Shown: one piece after another, positions 53,807 to 64,000 of the stretch
Layout: every line of letters begins with the position of its first letter
Numbering within the stretch: the first letter of the stretch is position 1
Made by a program: the position numbers and the translations under genes
The notes under the pieces: model-generated
Databases searched by the model: none
What the model was told of the DNA's origin: nothing
Seen by the model: only the letters and a program-made list of their open reading frames with translations
Assembly: GCA_031763025.1 (NCBI GenBank)
Contig: JASSKH010000009.1
Span: 6,702,512 to 6,766,511 of the forward strand
Length of the DNA: 64,000 bases
DNA from: Macrocystis pyrifera
Lineage: Eukaryota > Sar > Phaeophyceae > Laminariales > Laminariaceae
Direction: 5' to 3'

Positions 53807-55683
53807 ATTACGACAGGGGTGCACCCAAAAATGAGTATTTCCTGGTGTGTTCTTAAGGCTCCTCGTCACTTTGAGGCGTATACTCATGCGCTGTATCCAC
53901 CCCCATCGCCCCCAAACGCTTGACCCTGGAAAAAACTGAGACCCTGCAAACCCCGACGGACAACGCCATGGCCTGCTGTCGTACCAGTAGGATTGATCTA
54001 TTGGCTGGTCGATGTCGCCTTTCCTTGTGGTGGATACGCACCAAAGCGCAGAGCTAACTGCAACCTACGGCAAGTAGTACATCGAAGAATAGTGTAAACA
54101 CATACCGTACATCAAGCGATATCGGGTAATTTATCTCTCGTCAGTTGAAGACCAACGTCAATCAAACACATCTATATTATAGGCGGCCAAAAAGTGCGAC
54201 GTCCGAACTCCTGTCGTGTATAGCACATTGTGCCGGGAAGGTTAAACCTCCCCAGGAGGTCGGGGGTTACGACTAGTGCTGGCAGCTTTCAGCAGGGGTA
54301 ACATAGTATGACATTCCTAGGAGTTTTTACTCTTTTGGTTTTTTTTTTTCCTCTCGAGGATCAACAAATCGATTCTTGTGTCGTATACACCTTGGTACGA
54401 TTTTTTTTATTACAAAATTCCTGGTACTAAGTGTACGAGGCGAGAAAAAAAAAAAACATCAACACACCCACTTCTTCGAAAATGTCTTCGCACAGCGAGT
54501 GGTCGCGGCACCATCTATATCCGTAACTTAGGGCGGTAGACAGGTCCCGAATATTCCCCCTTGGTCGCAACATCAAGACTTATAAAGAACGACTCAGGTA
54601 GTACATGGAAAATGACGAAATCGTCTTTTAATTGAGTCCAAGAAGATTACGACGGGAAACGACCTACTTAGTAAGAATCAGAGATCCGAGTGGACCCAAT
54701 CGGTCCTTATAATTTCGGATAGGTTAATGCCTGATAGGTCACGAAGAAAACCTCATGGGCAGCGCTACAAAAACTGAAAGTTTTTAGCCAAAATACGGTA
54801 TACCTGGTCCATTATGGACCAAAGTCAGTACACTCTAAAACAAGTGAAACATACACGCCAGGAGCCCTGCCATTGGCCCAGCCTCGCATCGTACCTGTTT
54901 TGGGCTTGATATTGGCCAGCTACACCTGGATTAGTCCACTTTGTCTAGCTTTCAACTGCTTTAGCCTAATGTTCAGTCAATCAGAGAGGCCATACGTACA
55001 CTGTTTTTTTCTGTTCGTATGCGATTCTGGCCCCTCGGCTGGATTTCTTATGTATAAATTCTACGTACATACGTATTTAGGCATACATACGTAGGTACGC
55101 TGATTCCACTTTTTTGTTCTTCGGGGTATACAGTGTGCTTCAGTTGTGATGGTATTTACTCTGTTGTTTTCTATGGTCACAGGAGTCATATTGCAGCACC
55201 GTGGACACAGATGGCAGTATGTCTGCCCCACCCCGCGATGAGGTGGTCTCAGGTTTGGTACGGCAAAATAATGGCATATTGAGCAGGCGGTTCCGCGAGG
55301 ATAGTCGAGAGGCTTCAAAACTGGCAACGGGGAGGATAGCGCCAGACTAAATACTCTTGGCGCCCCCGCCTTGGCGAACCAAAACGAAGCCTGGTGACCC
55401 TCCGCAGGTCCACGTGGAGCCCGTGGAACCTATATTCCTCAAAGAAAACAAAACAATTACGAGAGATTTTGGAGGCCACACGCTCAATGCTCAGGCGCAA
55501 AAAACGATGTTTTTGACATCTCATGGCCAAAAACACCGCCAGTTGCGTGTGCTTTGTACTTGTTTTCGGTATGTAACTGTTTTTAGCTCAAATGGAACAG
55601 GTGTACCTGATATTGACTCTTGCCCAAAACTAAACGATTCACGCCGACACACAAAAAAAGCGTCGCCCGCAGGAATGGGGGGT
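53807..55683. other. Intergenic stretch, nothing identified
   Basis: No repeat array or splice-consistent coding frame was found. Short T and A runs occur at 54339-54348 and 54446-54457. TCGGTCCTTATAATTTCGG at about 54698 echoes the motif of the 41-kb minisatellite. Confidence 0.4.
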
Positions 55684-55689
55684 TACTCT

Positions 55690-56040
55690 TATCACGCGTG
55701 GCCGTAGTCGTACGATCATAGACCCTCGGATCCCTACAATGCCGAGACGGAGCATGCCGGGTATTCACCGACCAGGCCGACATTGCTCGCAACAAGCGCG
55801 AAGCGCAGTGAGGTGTCCCGCGAGTCGCATGAAGGATGAGCTGCATCAAACTAAGAACCGCTTGTGAGGCGGACTTGCACATGGATGACAGCTTGAACGA
55901 GTTCATTTAATTCCGGTGTAGCCACTTCCAGAGACAGCAATGGGCGTAATATGTAACTACCTCTTGGGTGCCTTACAATAAACACTACGTGATACCATCA
56001 TTCCCCTTGTGCGGAGTTAAGGAGGGGGAGGGGGGGGGGG
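55690..56040 (-). mobile_element. SINE-like family C, minus-strand copy
   Basis: Reading the minus strand, the family runs from CTTTAT-poor upstream sequence through GTCTCTGGAAGTGGCTACAC and GTCCGCCTCACAAGCGG to CACGCGTGATAAGAGTA and a short C run (55676-55682). Its 5' third (GGGTTGGCGTCGG) is absent. Confidence 0.7.
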
Positions 56041-56617
56041 GGTCATATATAGCACACCTTGCCATTATTACGCAGCCTTATATTTTTTTATATAAACTAT
56101 GCATTAGTTCATCACAAAAAGGTTTGCCCTTGATACCCTTGCCGCCTCCCCATGCAGTACGTTCTTCTCCCACTTGCAAAACATCCTCACAAAGCTAATC
56201 AGCTAAGACCCGCGCCAACACATGCATACCTTTGCCAAAACCCCCGAAAGATGAAAAAAAAAGAAAAAGCACTTCCCATCTACTCCGACCTAGACACGCC
56301 CTTAGGGTCATCTGAAACCTCCCGTATACACCACCGAGCCCTCTCACGATAAGGCATGCAGAGTCCCGCGAAAGTAACCCCCTTAAACTTTCCAGTAAAA
56401 ACAAGAAGTTCAGGAGCGGTTACGTACCGATAGTAGTGCGGAACACACTTTTTCTCATAATATGAAAGATAACCTGGGTCAGTATCACGCTTTCGTAATA
56501 GAATATCGGTACTTTGTATATACCCTTACCACGAAAAAAAACTGCGGTGCGAGCACTCCTTCTCGAAGTTTCGTCTTCTACAAGCTAGCTCTGGTTCACG
56601 AAAGTCACTGCACTTCC

Positions 56618-57101
56618 CCCCCCCCCCCCCCCCCCTTGCCACCGGCCGGCCGACCGCCCCATTCACCGTGCCTGCCTCCCTCCCTCTCTCTTTCCACAAC
56701 CTCCCCCCTAAGCCCCGGACATTCCGCCATAGTTTCCCTTGCTGGCTCGAGACGAAACGTCCAACGTTTCTCCCCCCACCCTAGACCCAACCCTAGCTCA
56801 AGCCCTACGCTAGTCTAAGCCCCAACGCCACCCAGTAGCTCTAACCCGCCATCCCTAGCCCCAACCCAAATCCATGGTCCAGCTCTAGGCCTAACCGTTT
56901 CCCAAGCCACACGTCTAGCTCTAGGCGTAGCCCAACCCAAACCCGTAGTCTTAGCGCTAGCCTTCCCCTTAGGGGTCGAGGACCCCCGGCTTACACGTAG
57001 CCCTAGCCTAAGTCATAGCCGGACCCCCAACCCCAACTATACCCTTCGCCGAAGACCCCGAGTCAGTCAGTCTCCCCCCCCCCCCCCCCCCCCCCCCCCC
57101 C
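56618..57101. repeat. Poly-C tracts and telomere-like CCCTAG/CCCAACC sequence
   Basis: C runs at 56617-56634 and 57074-57101 bracket about 230 bp (56780-57010) rich in CCCTAGACCCAACCCTAGC and CCCCAACCCAAATCC units, similar in type to 1307-1572. Confidence 0.65.
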
Positions 57102-57688
57102 ATCCCATACACACCTCCTTCCCATACACCCCTCCTTCCACAAAGCGCCCCCTCTCCTCCCTCTGCAAGTCTTAGCTGAACCCTCAATCTCCTGTAATTC
57201 GCCCTAGACCCGGTCCCAACCACCCCGTTCCATCCCATATACACCTCCCTCTCATAATCTCCCACCAAGCCCTACAACCCCCCCCCCCCACCGCCTCCAT
57301 TCCATATACACCTCCCTATCCCTGTGTCTCCCACCAAAAGCGCCCGTCGCTCTTCAAGCCGGGAAAATAAAATTTTCCAGGCGACGACCAAAAACAAACT
57401 TCCACCCGAAGGCGACGATGACGACAACAGCAACAATGCACTCCGAAAAGTATGTTCCCATCCGCAGTAAAATCCCTGAGTTTCATACAACAGTTGGTCT
57501 ATCAAAAACCATTCATCTCGACCGAGTTGTTAAAAACTCTTACCGGCTTATTAAAAAAAAAGAAAAGAAAAGAAGCCCCCCCCCGCACCCCCATAATTTT
57601 AATCGGCCGTGTGAAAGAAATCTCCAACCCGCGTTGCTTCGTAATATATACCGTACGAATAATAGTTTGTTTTCCCCCCCTCCCCCAT

Positions 57689-58830
57689 TCATTCCGGCCA
57701 CGCCAGGGAGGTGGCAGCATCGGCCCCTGACAGGCCCCTCGCGCCGAAACCCGGTTTGGTAACGAAGCACGAGCAGTGCCGCCCCGACGAAGAGCGCGCG
57801 TAGCCCTCTCGAAGGTGACGAACGAGATCGTCCACCGAGTCCTGCCACCCACGGGAGGCGTTTGTGGGGGGCGTGTACAGGGTAAGGTAAAGTGGGGGGG
57901 GGGGGGCGTGGAAAAGGGATGCGGAAGGTATGGTAAGGAAAAGGTGGGGGCGGGGTGGGAACAGGATAAGCGGGAGGTGGAGGGGGGGGGGGGTGGGACA
58001 AGGTGGGGTTGGGGCGAGAAAGGGTTACGGAAGGGGGATAGGGTTTGGTTAGGTAACATGACGGTGGGCTGGAAAAGGGATAGGGGGAGGAGGGTAAGGT
58101 AATGGAGGGAGGGGAGGGAGGTGGGGGGGTAGGGGGGGGGGCGTAGAGGAAGGGAGGGGTAGGGGGGTAAGGTGTTCAGGGATGGGCGGAGGGGAGGTGT
58201 ACTCATGTCATTCATGGCCGTACTCGTGTGGCCATAGACCCTCGCATCCGTACAATGCCCCGACGGGGCACGTCGGGTTTCCACCGACCAGGCATTCCTT
58301 GCTACGGGGGGGGGGTGTACTCATTTATCATGCGTGGCCGTAGTCGTATGACCATAGACCCTCGCACCCCTACAATGCCGGGGCGGAGCACGTCGAGTTT
58401 TCGCCGACCAGGCAGACATTGCTTGTACCAAGTGCGAAGCGCCGTGAGGTGTTGGGCTAGTCGCATGAAGGGTGAGCTAGGGGGGAGACGATTGATGCCT
58501 CGTAAACTTTCGGTGGTTGCTGCTGCTGTTGGCGTCACCTTGCTTGCGAGGGTCACTGTACATCCACCGAACCCCCCCCCGGTCATCCTCGACCCAAACA
58601 CGCCTTCCACCTCCATCGCAAGCTCCACCAGGATGTCCAGCTCTGGGCAGCTCACTTCGTAGTCCTGATTGAGGTCGGGAGGGAGGAAGGAAGGAAGGAA
58701 GGAAGGGAGGGGACGTCCGAGCGAGTATTTTATTAATAAGAAGGGTGGAGTGAAACACAGCGGTGGTAGATAGCGACAGCAGCGACAAGTAGCGATAGCG
58801 ACACGGCCATAGCAACAGCAGCAACAACAA

Positions 58831-58861
<31 letters not shown>

Positions 58862-59437
58862 AACAACAACAACAACCATCAACAGATCGAAAGACCAGGG
58901 ATATCATGAGCCATCAACAGATCGAAAGATCAGGAATCTATTCCATCATTCCCCAAAATATCTACAGCGTGGAGAAGTGGGGATCGGTGATCTGCCCGGG
59001 GGGTCAAAACGAAATGAACATGGTACATACCACGCATCCTACCTTGCTCAGACTCCGGTGGCTGTCCAGCATGAGGTCACCGACAGTCCGATAGTCTCCA
59101 GCTTTCAGCGCTGTCGCGGCCTCGACGGTGCGAGCGTTCTCCGACACCACATGCCTCGCCCGGAGGAACACCGCCTCCTCCACGGTCGCCTTGATCTCCT
59201 CCACCTTTGCAAAGGCATTTTTCGTGTTCCGGCACAGTGTACTGTTACGCAATAGCGGTCCCTCTAGAGTGCAGTGCCGGTATGCGCCAGCCAGTAACAA
59301 CACCGGTCCTATAACGGCAACCAACCGGCACTAATTACTCCGCACCCTGCCACACTTGGTGAATCCCATCTGTGCAAAGCGATTCGACAGGCCCTATAGC
59401 GGGCACCCGGCACTCATCAACCGGCACTATCGAGGGG

Positions 59438-59480
<43 letters not shown>

Positions 59481-62106
59481 GTAGTGCAGCGCAGTTACAC
59501 AGTTTTCGACATACCCTTGGAGTAAACGCGCTTGTGACACAACACCTGTGAGGAAGCACGCGTGCACGCACATTTGAGACGTGCACTCGCAACATCACAG
59601 ACATACTTAGCAGATACTTCGCAGAACCTGGTGCACACTCGTGATACGATGCATCGCCGAAACACCATCTCCGTAGGCGCAGCGGCGTCGAGTGCAGCCT
59701 CTAGCTACTATTCTCAAGCTACCTTGGCTACAGGCCTGCGGCAGTGGCGCTGACACCATCTTCGTTTTTTACTCCAACCTTTTTTAACCTCGGCTTGAGC
59801 TCTCTAGCGTCGTCTACAGATACAAAACCGCATACATTTACACACCAAGAGTATTGCTGAGGGGGGGGGTATAGGGTGGGTGATGGAGGGTGGGGGTCGG
59901 GGCCGCTAAATACATCGAGATAGAGAAGTCAACCCCTTAAGGACAGCAGTCCCGTTTGGGCGACTAATCACTCAAATCGTGAGTAGTTTGTGACCAGAAC
60001 GGGACTGCAGTCCTAAAAGAGTTAAAGGTTAGGGGGAGGGGGGGGGGGGGGGGGGGGGGGGGTAGCACAAAATTACTTTCGCAAAAGAAGGACGTGGCAT
60101 TGCCAAACATGGCTCAACAGAGGGCGCACGACATATTACCCGCTGATCGGGGGGGGGGTACTCATTTGTTTCTTGCCTTAGTCATTAGACCATTGACCAC
60201 GCATCCCTTTTGAGACGAAGCACCGTTCCTACTCCTAATAGAGACAACTTCAATATTTAGGCGCTCATCAAGTTGCTTCCATGTACTACTTTTTTATTTT
60301 GCTAATCTTATCCCCTTCCCGTTGACCACCATCTATCTATCTCCTAGGATAGCGATCGTTTTCCCGCTGCTATCTAGTGCACCATACTCCTCCACGCCAT
60401 CAATCTACACAACACGAGTACCTTTTTTACAACCAAGGGTATCTAGGGTTGCCCAACATGGCCCAACAGAAGGCGCACGGCAGCTTCACTCACTTGCTCC
60501 GAGGTGGCGTCGCGAAGGAGTTCCACTTCAGGGTGGCTTTTCTTCACCTCGTCCCTCGCCGCGACACACTGTGCCACTCTCACCGGGTACTGTTAACACC
60601 CCAAACGCACCAAAGACGAGAAAAACACGGCGTGAGCGCGTCGGGAGAAGGCGGGGGCGGGGGTGACGTGGGGGTAAGGAATTTCGCATATATTTATACA
60701 TTTCTGACACAAACAAAAAAAACACGGGACCACTGCGATAGCTATTTACTCGTACTGTACTGTACTGTACTTTTGCATCAAGCTCTCGAGCAAGGAGCTA
60801 GATGTACGGACCAGGCCGCGCGATGGGTGGGTGGAGGGGAGGGGGCTACCTGGAGAGGTCGACCGACCGAAACTCACTACCGACCGGCCGGCCGGCTTAC
60901 CTACGTAGCAAACATCTACCAACCTACCGACCCAACTTTACTGGCACCGATTTACCTACCGACCGACCGATACCGCACCATCGACGTACTTACCTACCTA
61001 CCGACCTATGGAACCACTTCACTACCGACTTCCCAGCCTACCTGCCTACCTACTGAACCTGCCTACCAATTTATCCACAGTATACCGAACCTCCTTACTT
61101 ACCCACATACCTGGTACGGAACCTCACGAGCGACAGTCCTACCTACCCAACCTACCTACAAATCTGCCGACCCACCTACCGATCCTATCTTGATACCAAA
61201 ATTGCCTACGTTCCTACCTACCTACCTGGTACCAATCTGCCTACCTACGAGGTGCCTACCGAACCTCGCTACCGCCCGCCCGTATCTGACTGCTCGCAAT
61301 CTGGTGCTTGACGTCGGAGTCGGTGACAACAATGACGAGGTTAGAGTCGGACCACCTACCGACCTTCCTACTTACCTACCGAACCTCACTACCGATCGCG
61401 CATACCTCGCTACCCGGGAGCTTGTGCTTGACATTGGAGTCGGTGACGACGATGACGAAGTTAGAGTCGGAAGACCGACCGACCTACATACTTACCTACC
61501 GCACCTCACTACCGATCGCGCGTACCTCGCTACCCGGAAGCTCGTGCTTCATCTTTGGAGTTGGTGACGACGATGACGAGGTCAGAATCGGGACTACCTA
61601 CGTACCCACAGTACCTACGTTTACCTACCGACCGAGCCTAACTACCGACCGCCCGTACCTGGCTGCCCGCAAGCCGGTGCTTGACGTTGGAGTTGGTGAC
61701 GACGATGACAAGGTTAGAGTCGGACAGGGGTACAGCCTCGGGTTCCTCGCTGCGGCAGTCCAGGAGCATCGCGTGACCTTTTTTGTGTGTTTTCAAGTTT
61801 TACGCGGCAGAAGGACGAACAAGCACGAGGTGGAATCATGCGTAGTTTGGTTCGAAGACGATGCAAGGTTGGTGAGAGAGGTCGCAGTCCGCAAAGAGGC
61901 GAGCAGGAGAAATTCGGTTACCGTGCCAGAGCTACGATGAAATGATGGGGAGGGGGGTGGCGAGGGTCCGAGGCGGAAGGAGGTATCGTGGTGAAGGCAC
62001 AGAAGCAGCAGCAACAGCCTCAGCAACAGCTAGCACAGCAGCAGCGTGAGCCTGAACTGGGGGAGCTTGATGGTGCTGGTGTAACTAGAGTTGAATCGGA
62101 GCAGCC

Positions 62107-62145
<39 letters not shown>

Positions 62146-62588
62146 GAAGCGGCAGCAGAAGCAGCGTGAGAACCTGAGGTGGTGAAGCTTGATGAAGCTG
62201 ATGTCGCTAGAGCTGAAGCGGAGCAGCTGCAGTCGCAGCACCAGAAGTTGAATCGGAGCAGGCGCAGCAGCAGCAGCGTGAGAGCTTGAGGTGGTGGAGC
62301 TTGGGGATGCTGGTGCCGCTGGAGTTGGAGCAGGGCATATGCAGCCGCAGCAACATGCGATTGCGGGGGGGGGGGGGCAGAGTGGTTGGGTCGGCAACGC
62401 CGGGGCTTTCGGGGGAGCTGCGCCTATCGTCTCCACGTTGGCGCCTCCTCAACAGCAACTGCGGCAGCAAGCCACAGGCTGGTACACCCACGGTGTTTTG
62501 TCGCGGCACTGGTGTGTTGCAATAAGGGGTGCGGGGTATCAGCAGCAGCACCAGCAGCGGCATCAGTATAGAGTCGCCGGACAGCATC

Positions 62589-62650
<62 letters not shown>

Positions 62651-63528
62651 CAAGAGGTTGAATGGGAAATGGGAGGGAGCACCAACGTAACCGTTTGATC
62701 TGGGGTAAACGCGGAGGACAAATGCCGTTCGCAAGATCCTTGCTTGCTCACAGGCATGTGCATGTATTTCCAAGTATAGGCCCGCTTGATTGTTGAATTT
62801 GTCGGTGGGTTCGACTACCCGCAGTTGTGTCTTCGGGCTGACTCTCTGCGTCTTGGCTGATAGATTCGAGCAAGTAAGAGTACATGCGGTGTACCCTACC
62901 TGACATCTATCCACTACGATGGTGAAGATGTTCTCACATTATCACGGGGGACCATAGTAAATAGGACCTACGGTACGCACAAAAAACCCATATATATCCC
63001 TGTTTTTACTAACGATATTTGGTCCTGTTTACTGTGGTCCCCCGTAACAGCTCACGGGCTCATTTCCCTGAAAATCATGCCTGTGGTGGTCACAGAACAG
63101 GCTGTAAACAAAAACGCACACCGATGGGAGAAAACAAACAAGTACTAAACAGTGCGCACCGCAGTACCAGTACGCGAGGGAAACAGTGCTATTAATAACG
63201 AGCTGCGGTGTACCATCCCGCATCTCTTGCAAACAAATAATACCAGAAACGTATCGATGGTGGTACCGTATTCTATGTACACCCCCCCCCCCCCCTCCAA
63301 AAAAAAAAGGAAAATGAAACAAAATAAAAGTAAATTAAGTAGATGGGTACTTGGTATACCGTACATGATCTGCGCGATACGCAGACTCGGATTTGATATA
63401 TGTAAGTATATATAAAAAAAAACGTTTCGTCACCTGGCACCGCCATGGAGGTGACGAACTGGTCCATTATCCCGCACGGCATGTCCAGGAAGTTATGCTC
63501 GGCCATACGGCACAAGTGCGCCCTTTTC
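57689..63528 (-). CDS. Galactokinase (GHMP kinase), six 3' exons; 5' end beyond window
   Basis: Galactokinase phosphorylates D-galactose at C1 with ATP, the first committed step of the Leloir pathway in the cytosol. Minus-strand exons: 63528..63434, 61777..61659, 60589..60494, 59204..59043, 58664..58539, 57841..57689 (TGA). Every intron is GT-AG and every phase fits (1,0,0,0,0). About 249 residues are visible of a family that usually runs about 390-500. Motifs in order: [16 protein letters not shown] with the catalytic Asp; [95 protein letters not shown] (GHMP motif 3); [10 protein letters not shown] near the end. The N-terminal galactose-binding motif and GLSSSAA motif would be past 64000. 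GSQ replaces the more usual GSE before YPVR. Related sugar kinases remain possible, but galactokinase is the best fit. Confidence 0.93.
58200..58482 (-). mobile_element. SINE-like family C, two adjacent 3' fragments
   Basis: On the minus strand both end in CATGAATGACATGAGTAC or CATGATAAATGAGTAC plus a C run (58308-58316 for the second). The second keeps CATGCGACTAGCCC and CTTGGTACAAGCAATG. They lie in the galactokinase intron between 58539 and 57841. Confidence 0.7.
58685..58712. repeat. (GGAA)n microsatellite at the galactokinase acceptor
   Basis: AGGAAGGAAGGAAGGAAGG on the plus strand, hence (CTTC)n on the minus strand: the pyrimidine tract just upstream of the exon starting at 58664. Confidence 0.8.
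58812..58877. repeat. (CAA/CAG)n array
   Basis: About 22 CAA/CAG triplets in a galactokinase intron. Poly-Leu or poly-Cys frames on the minus strand are artefacts. Confidence 0.85.
59228..59440. mobile_element. Foldback repeat family F, copy 2
   Basis: Ends CCGGCACAGTGTACTG and CAACCGGCACTATCG, with internal TGCGCCAGCCAG and CAACCGGCACTAATTAC. It matches the reverse complement of copy 1 (53585). It begins only 24 bp upstream of the galactokinase exon 59204..59043. Confidence 0.75.
59441..59480. repeat. (TAC)n microsatellite
   Basis: About 13 TAC triplets directly next to family F copy 2. Confidence 0.85.
59933..60062. mobile_element. MITE family B, copy 5, and poly-G tract
   Basis: AACCCCTTAAGGACAGCAG and TCCCGTTTGGGCGAC on the left, GACCAGAACGGGACTGCAG and TCCTAAAAGAGTT on the right (59933-60023), the clearest copy of this family. 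A run of about 25 G follows at 60038-60062. Confidence 0.72.
60100..60490. repeat. Direct duplication of intron sequence next to a galactokinase exon
   Basis: GCCAAACATGGCTCAACAG with AGGGCGCACGACA at about 60098 recurs as GCCCAACATGGCCCAACAG with AAGGCGCACGGCA at about 60450, just downstream of the exon end at 60494 (minus orientation). Confidence 0.6.
60885..61275. repeat. (CTAC)n-rich block
   Basis: Almost 400 bp of CTACCTACC, CCGACCGACC and CTACCGACC units. It keeps a long plus-strand Thr/Pro/Tyr-rich frame open, but that frame runs antisense through real galactokinase exons. Confidence 0.8.
61286..61658 (-). repeat. Three tandem partial copies of a galactokinase exon
   Basis: The last 63 bp of exon 61777..61659 plus about 57 bp of following intron recur at 61526..61589, 61406..61468 and 61286..61348, at a period near 120 bp. 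Translations: one copy reads [20 protein letters not shown] plus Glu and keeps a GT donor; one reads [20 protein letters not shown] plus Gln with its donor changed to AT; one has a one-base insertion that shifts frame. None has the exon's first half or an in-frame acceptor. Confidence 0.88.
62005..62300. repeat. CAG-rich degenerate tandem repeat
   Basis: A unit of roughly 90-130 bp (CAGCAGCAGCGTGAG, then CTTGATG or CTTGGGGATG, then AGAGTTGAATCGGAGCAG) repeats about three times with expanded CAG runs (62105-62138). The Gln-rich frame lies in a galactokinase intron and is not considered a gene. Confidence 0.7.
62590..62648. repeat. (CAG)n microsatellite
   Basis: About 19 CAG triplets (poly-Gln on plus, poly-Leu/Cys on minus) in a galactokinase intron. 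Confidence 0.9.
62944..63048. mobile_element. MITE family A, copy 14
   Basis: Opens CACGGGGGACCATAGTAAAT and closes GTTTACTGTGGTCCCCCGTA. The core is complete, in reverse orientation. Confidence 0.8.
63055..63296 (+). mobile_element. Interspersed repeat family D, copy 2 (C tail)
   Basis: Shares ATCATGCCTGTGG, CAGGCTGTAAACAAAAACGC, ACACCGATGGGAGAAA, TACCATCCCGCATCTC and CCAGAAACGTATCGATGG with 38645-38900. It ends in TGTACACC and about 13 C, so this family too can end in poly-C. Confidence 0.65.
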
Positions 63529-63544
63529 CTAACACGGCGTGACG

Positions 63545-63590
63545 AAAAAAAAAAAAAAAAAAAAAAGAGCATGAGCAAAAAAAAAAAAAC
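63545..63590. repeat. Poly-A tracts before a galactokinase exon
   Basis: A runs at 63544-63566 and 63578-63589 on the plus strand, i.e. T runs forming the pyrimidine tract upstream of the minus-strand exon starting at 63528. Confidence 0.75.
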
Positions 63591-63882
63591 ATGCGCACAC
63601 ACACACACACGTGACGACCAACCACCGCCGCAGCCGCCACGGCAGCCGCAGTCAAAACAACGAGGTCGACACGAGGGGCACCCAAGGAAGGCAGGAGGAG
63701 CAGGGCGTCGTGTCATCAGAAGCGGCGGCGCGTTCAATCAGTACCGCCGGCCGATGCGGGCGCCGACATCGACACTTCCCACGAAGACTACACAGCGCAA
63801 AGACAGCGCAACATCGGTAAATTCACGTCACTGTAGTAATTTAGGACCCCAAAACAGGGGACAAAAGAAGGGCGTCCCCGAC

Positions 63883-64000
63883 ATGACAGAAAGCCTGCTG
63901 GAAGAACAGAGGGAGCAATTTATTATTGGCGCTTGCTCGGCCGGCGATCTAAAGCATCACAAGAAGCGCAAGAAGGGCGTCCCCAACTTGGGAGGAATCC
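63883..64000 (+). CDS. Possible partial exon running off the window
   Basis: An ATG at 63883 opens MTESLLEEQREQFIIGACSA and continues to the edge with Lys/Arg-rich sequence. AGAAGGGCGTCCCCGAC at about 63866 recurs as AGAAGGGCGTCCCCAAC at about 63972, a direct repeat of about 105 bp spacing. It is antisense to the galactokinase gene and may be an intronic repeat or an unrelated exon. Confidence 0.22.
   Translation, partial: MTESLLEEQREQFIIGACSAGDLKHHKKRKKGVPNLGGI

Noticed and set aside
57502..58284. A 260-codon Pro-rich minus-strand frame
   Set aside because: It is one register off the galactokinase last exon and is built on G/C-rich low-complexity sequence.
60377..61567. A 396-codon plus-strand frame
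   Set aside because: It is held open by CTAC-type repeats and runs antisense through verified galactokinase exons.
61286..61658. Mutually exclusive alternative exons in the galactokinase gene
   Set aside because: The extra copies lack the first half of the exon and an acceptor in the right phase; entry from the upstream TAG site meets a stop. Decayed duplication is simpler.
62291..62650. Gln-rich plus-strand protein
   Set aside because: A CAG-repeat artefact in a galactokinase intron, antisense to the gene.

Overview
The window is nuclear DNA of a eukaryote with small, GC-rich exons set in long introns full of repeats. The best guess is a stramenopile, most likely a brown alga of the Ectocarpus type. 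That guess rests on the gene style (exons of 85-300 bp, introns of 0.5-10 kb, clean GT-AG sites), the dense simple repeats and poly-G/poly-C tracts, and a flagellar-type TPR gene beside Leloir-pathway genes. No species marker is present. A 100-base N gap (23714-23813) shows this is a draft assembly.

Layout. (1) 1-18338, plus strand: the 3' part of a TPR protein resembling cilia/flagella protein CFAP70. Its first long intron holds a 5.76-kb Ty3/gypsy element (4020-9776) inserted inside an older MITE, together with (TAC)n arrays and two copies of a SINE-like repeat. A possible minus-strand gene lies in a later intron (15161-15892). (2) 18.4-21.4 kb: mostly repeats, plus one possible minus-strand exon. 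(3) 21447-23144, minus: the last two exons of a PITH-domain protein. Upstream are poly-G tracts, the gap and a tRNA-like sequence. (4) 25243-28246, plus: a three-exon Cys/His-containing fragment of unknown function, whose large intron is a CTG-rich satellite array. (5) 29.5-30.6 kb: weak coding candidates. (6) 32148-50023, plus: the most interesting locus. It is a ten-exon gene for a protein of about 745 residues that I do not recognise. It has an acidic low-complexity head, then a four-exon module repeated twice with the same exon order and intron phases, then the start of a third module. (7) 50-57.6 kb: no gene I can defend; repeats and foldback elements. (8) 57689-63528, minus: six consecutive 3' exons of a galactokinase gene; the 5' end lies beyond the window. 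One of its introns carries three partial tandem copies of a galactokinase exon.

The genes do not form a pathway or operon. What unifies the window is its repeat landscape. One MITE family (termini near TTACGGGGGTCCATAG) occurs at least 14 times, sometimes nested or interrupted. A second MITE family carries CAGTCCCGTTTTGGGG-like ends. A third has a TACC(G)CTCTG-type end and in one copy has grown into a 27-bp minisatellite. A SINE-like family of about 550 bp ends in a poly-C tract. All exon models were made by eye from splice signals, reading-frame phase and protein-family resemblance; none has transcript support here.
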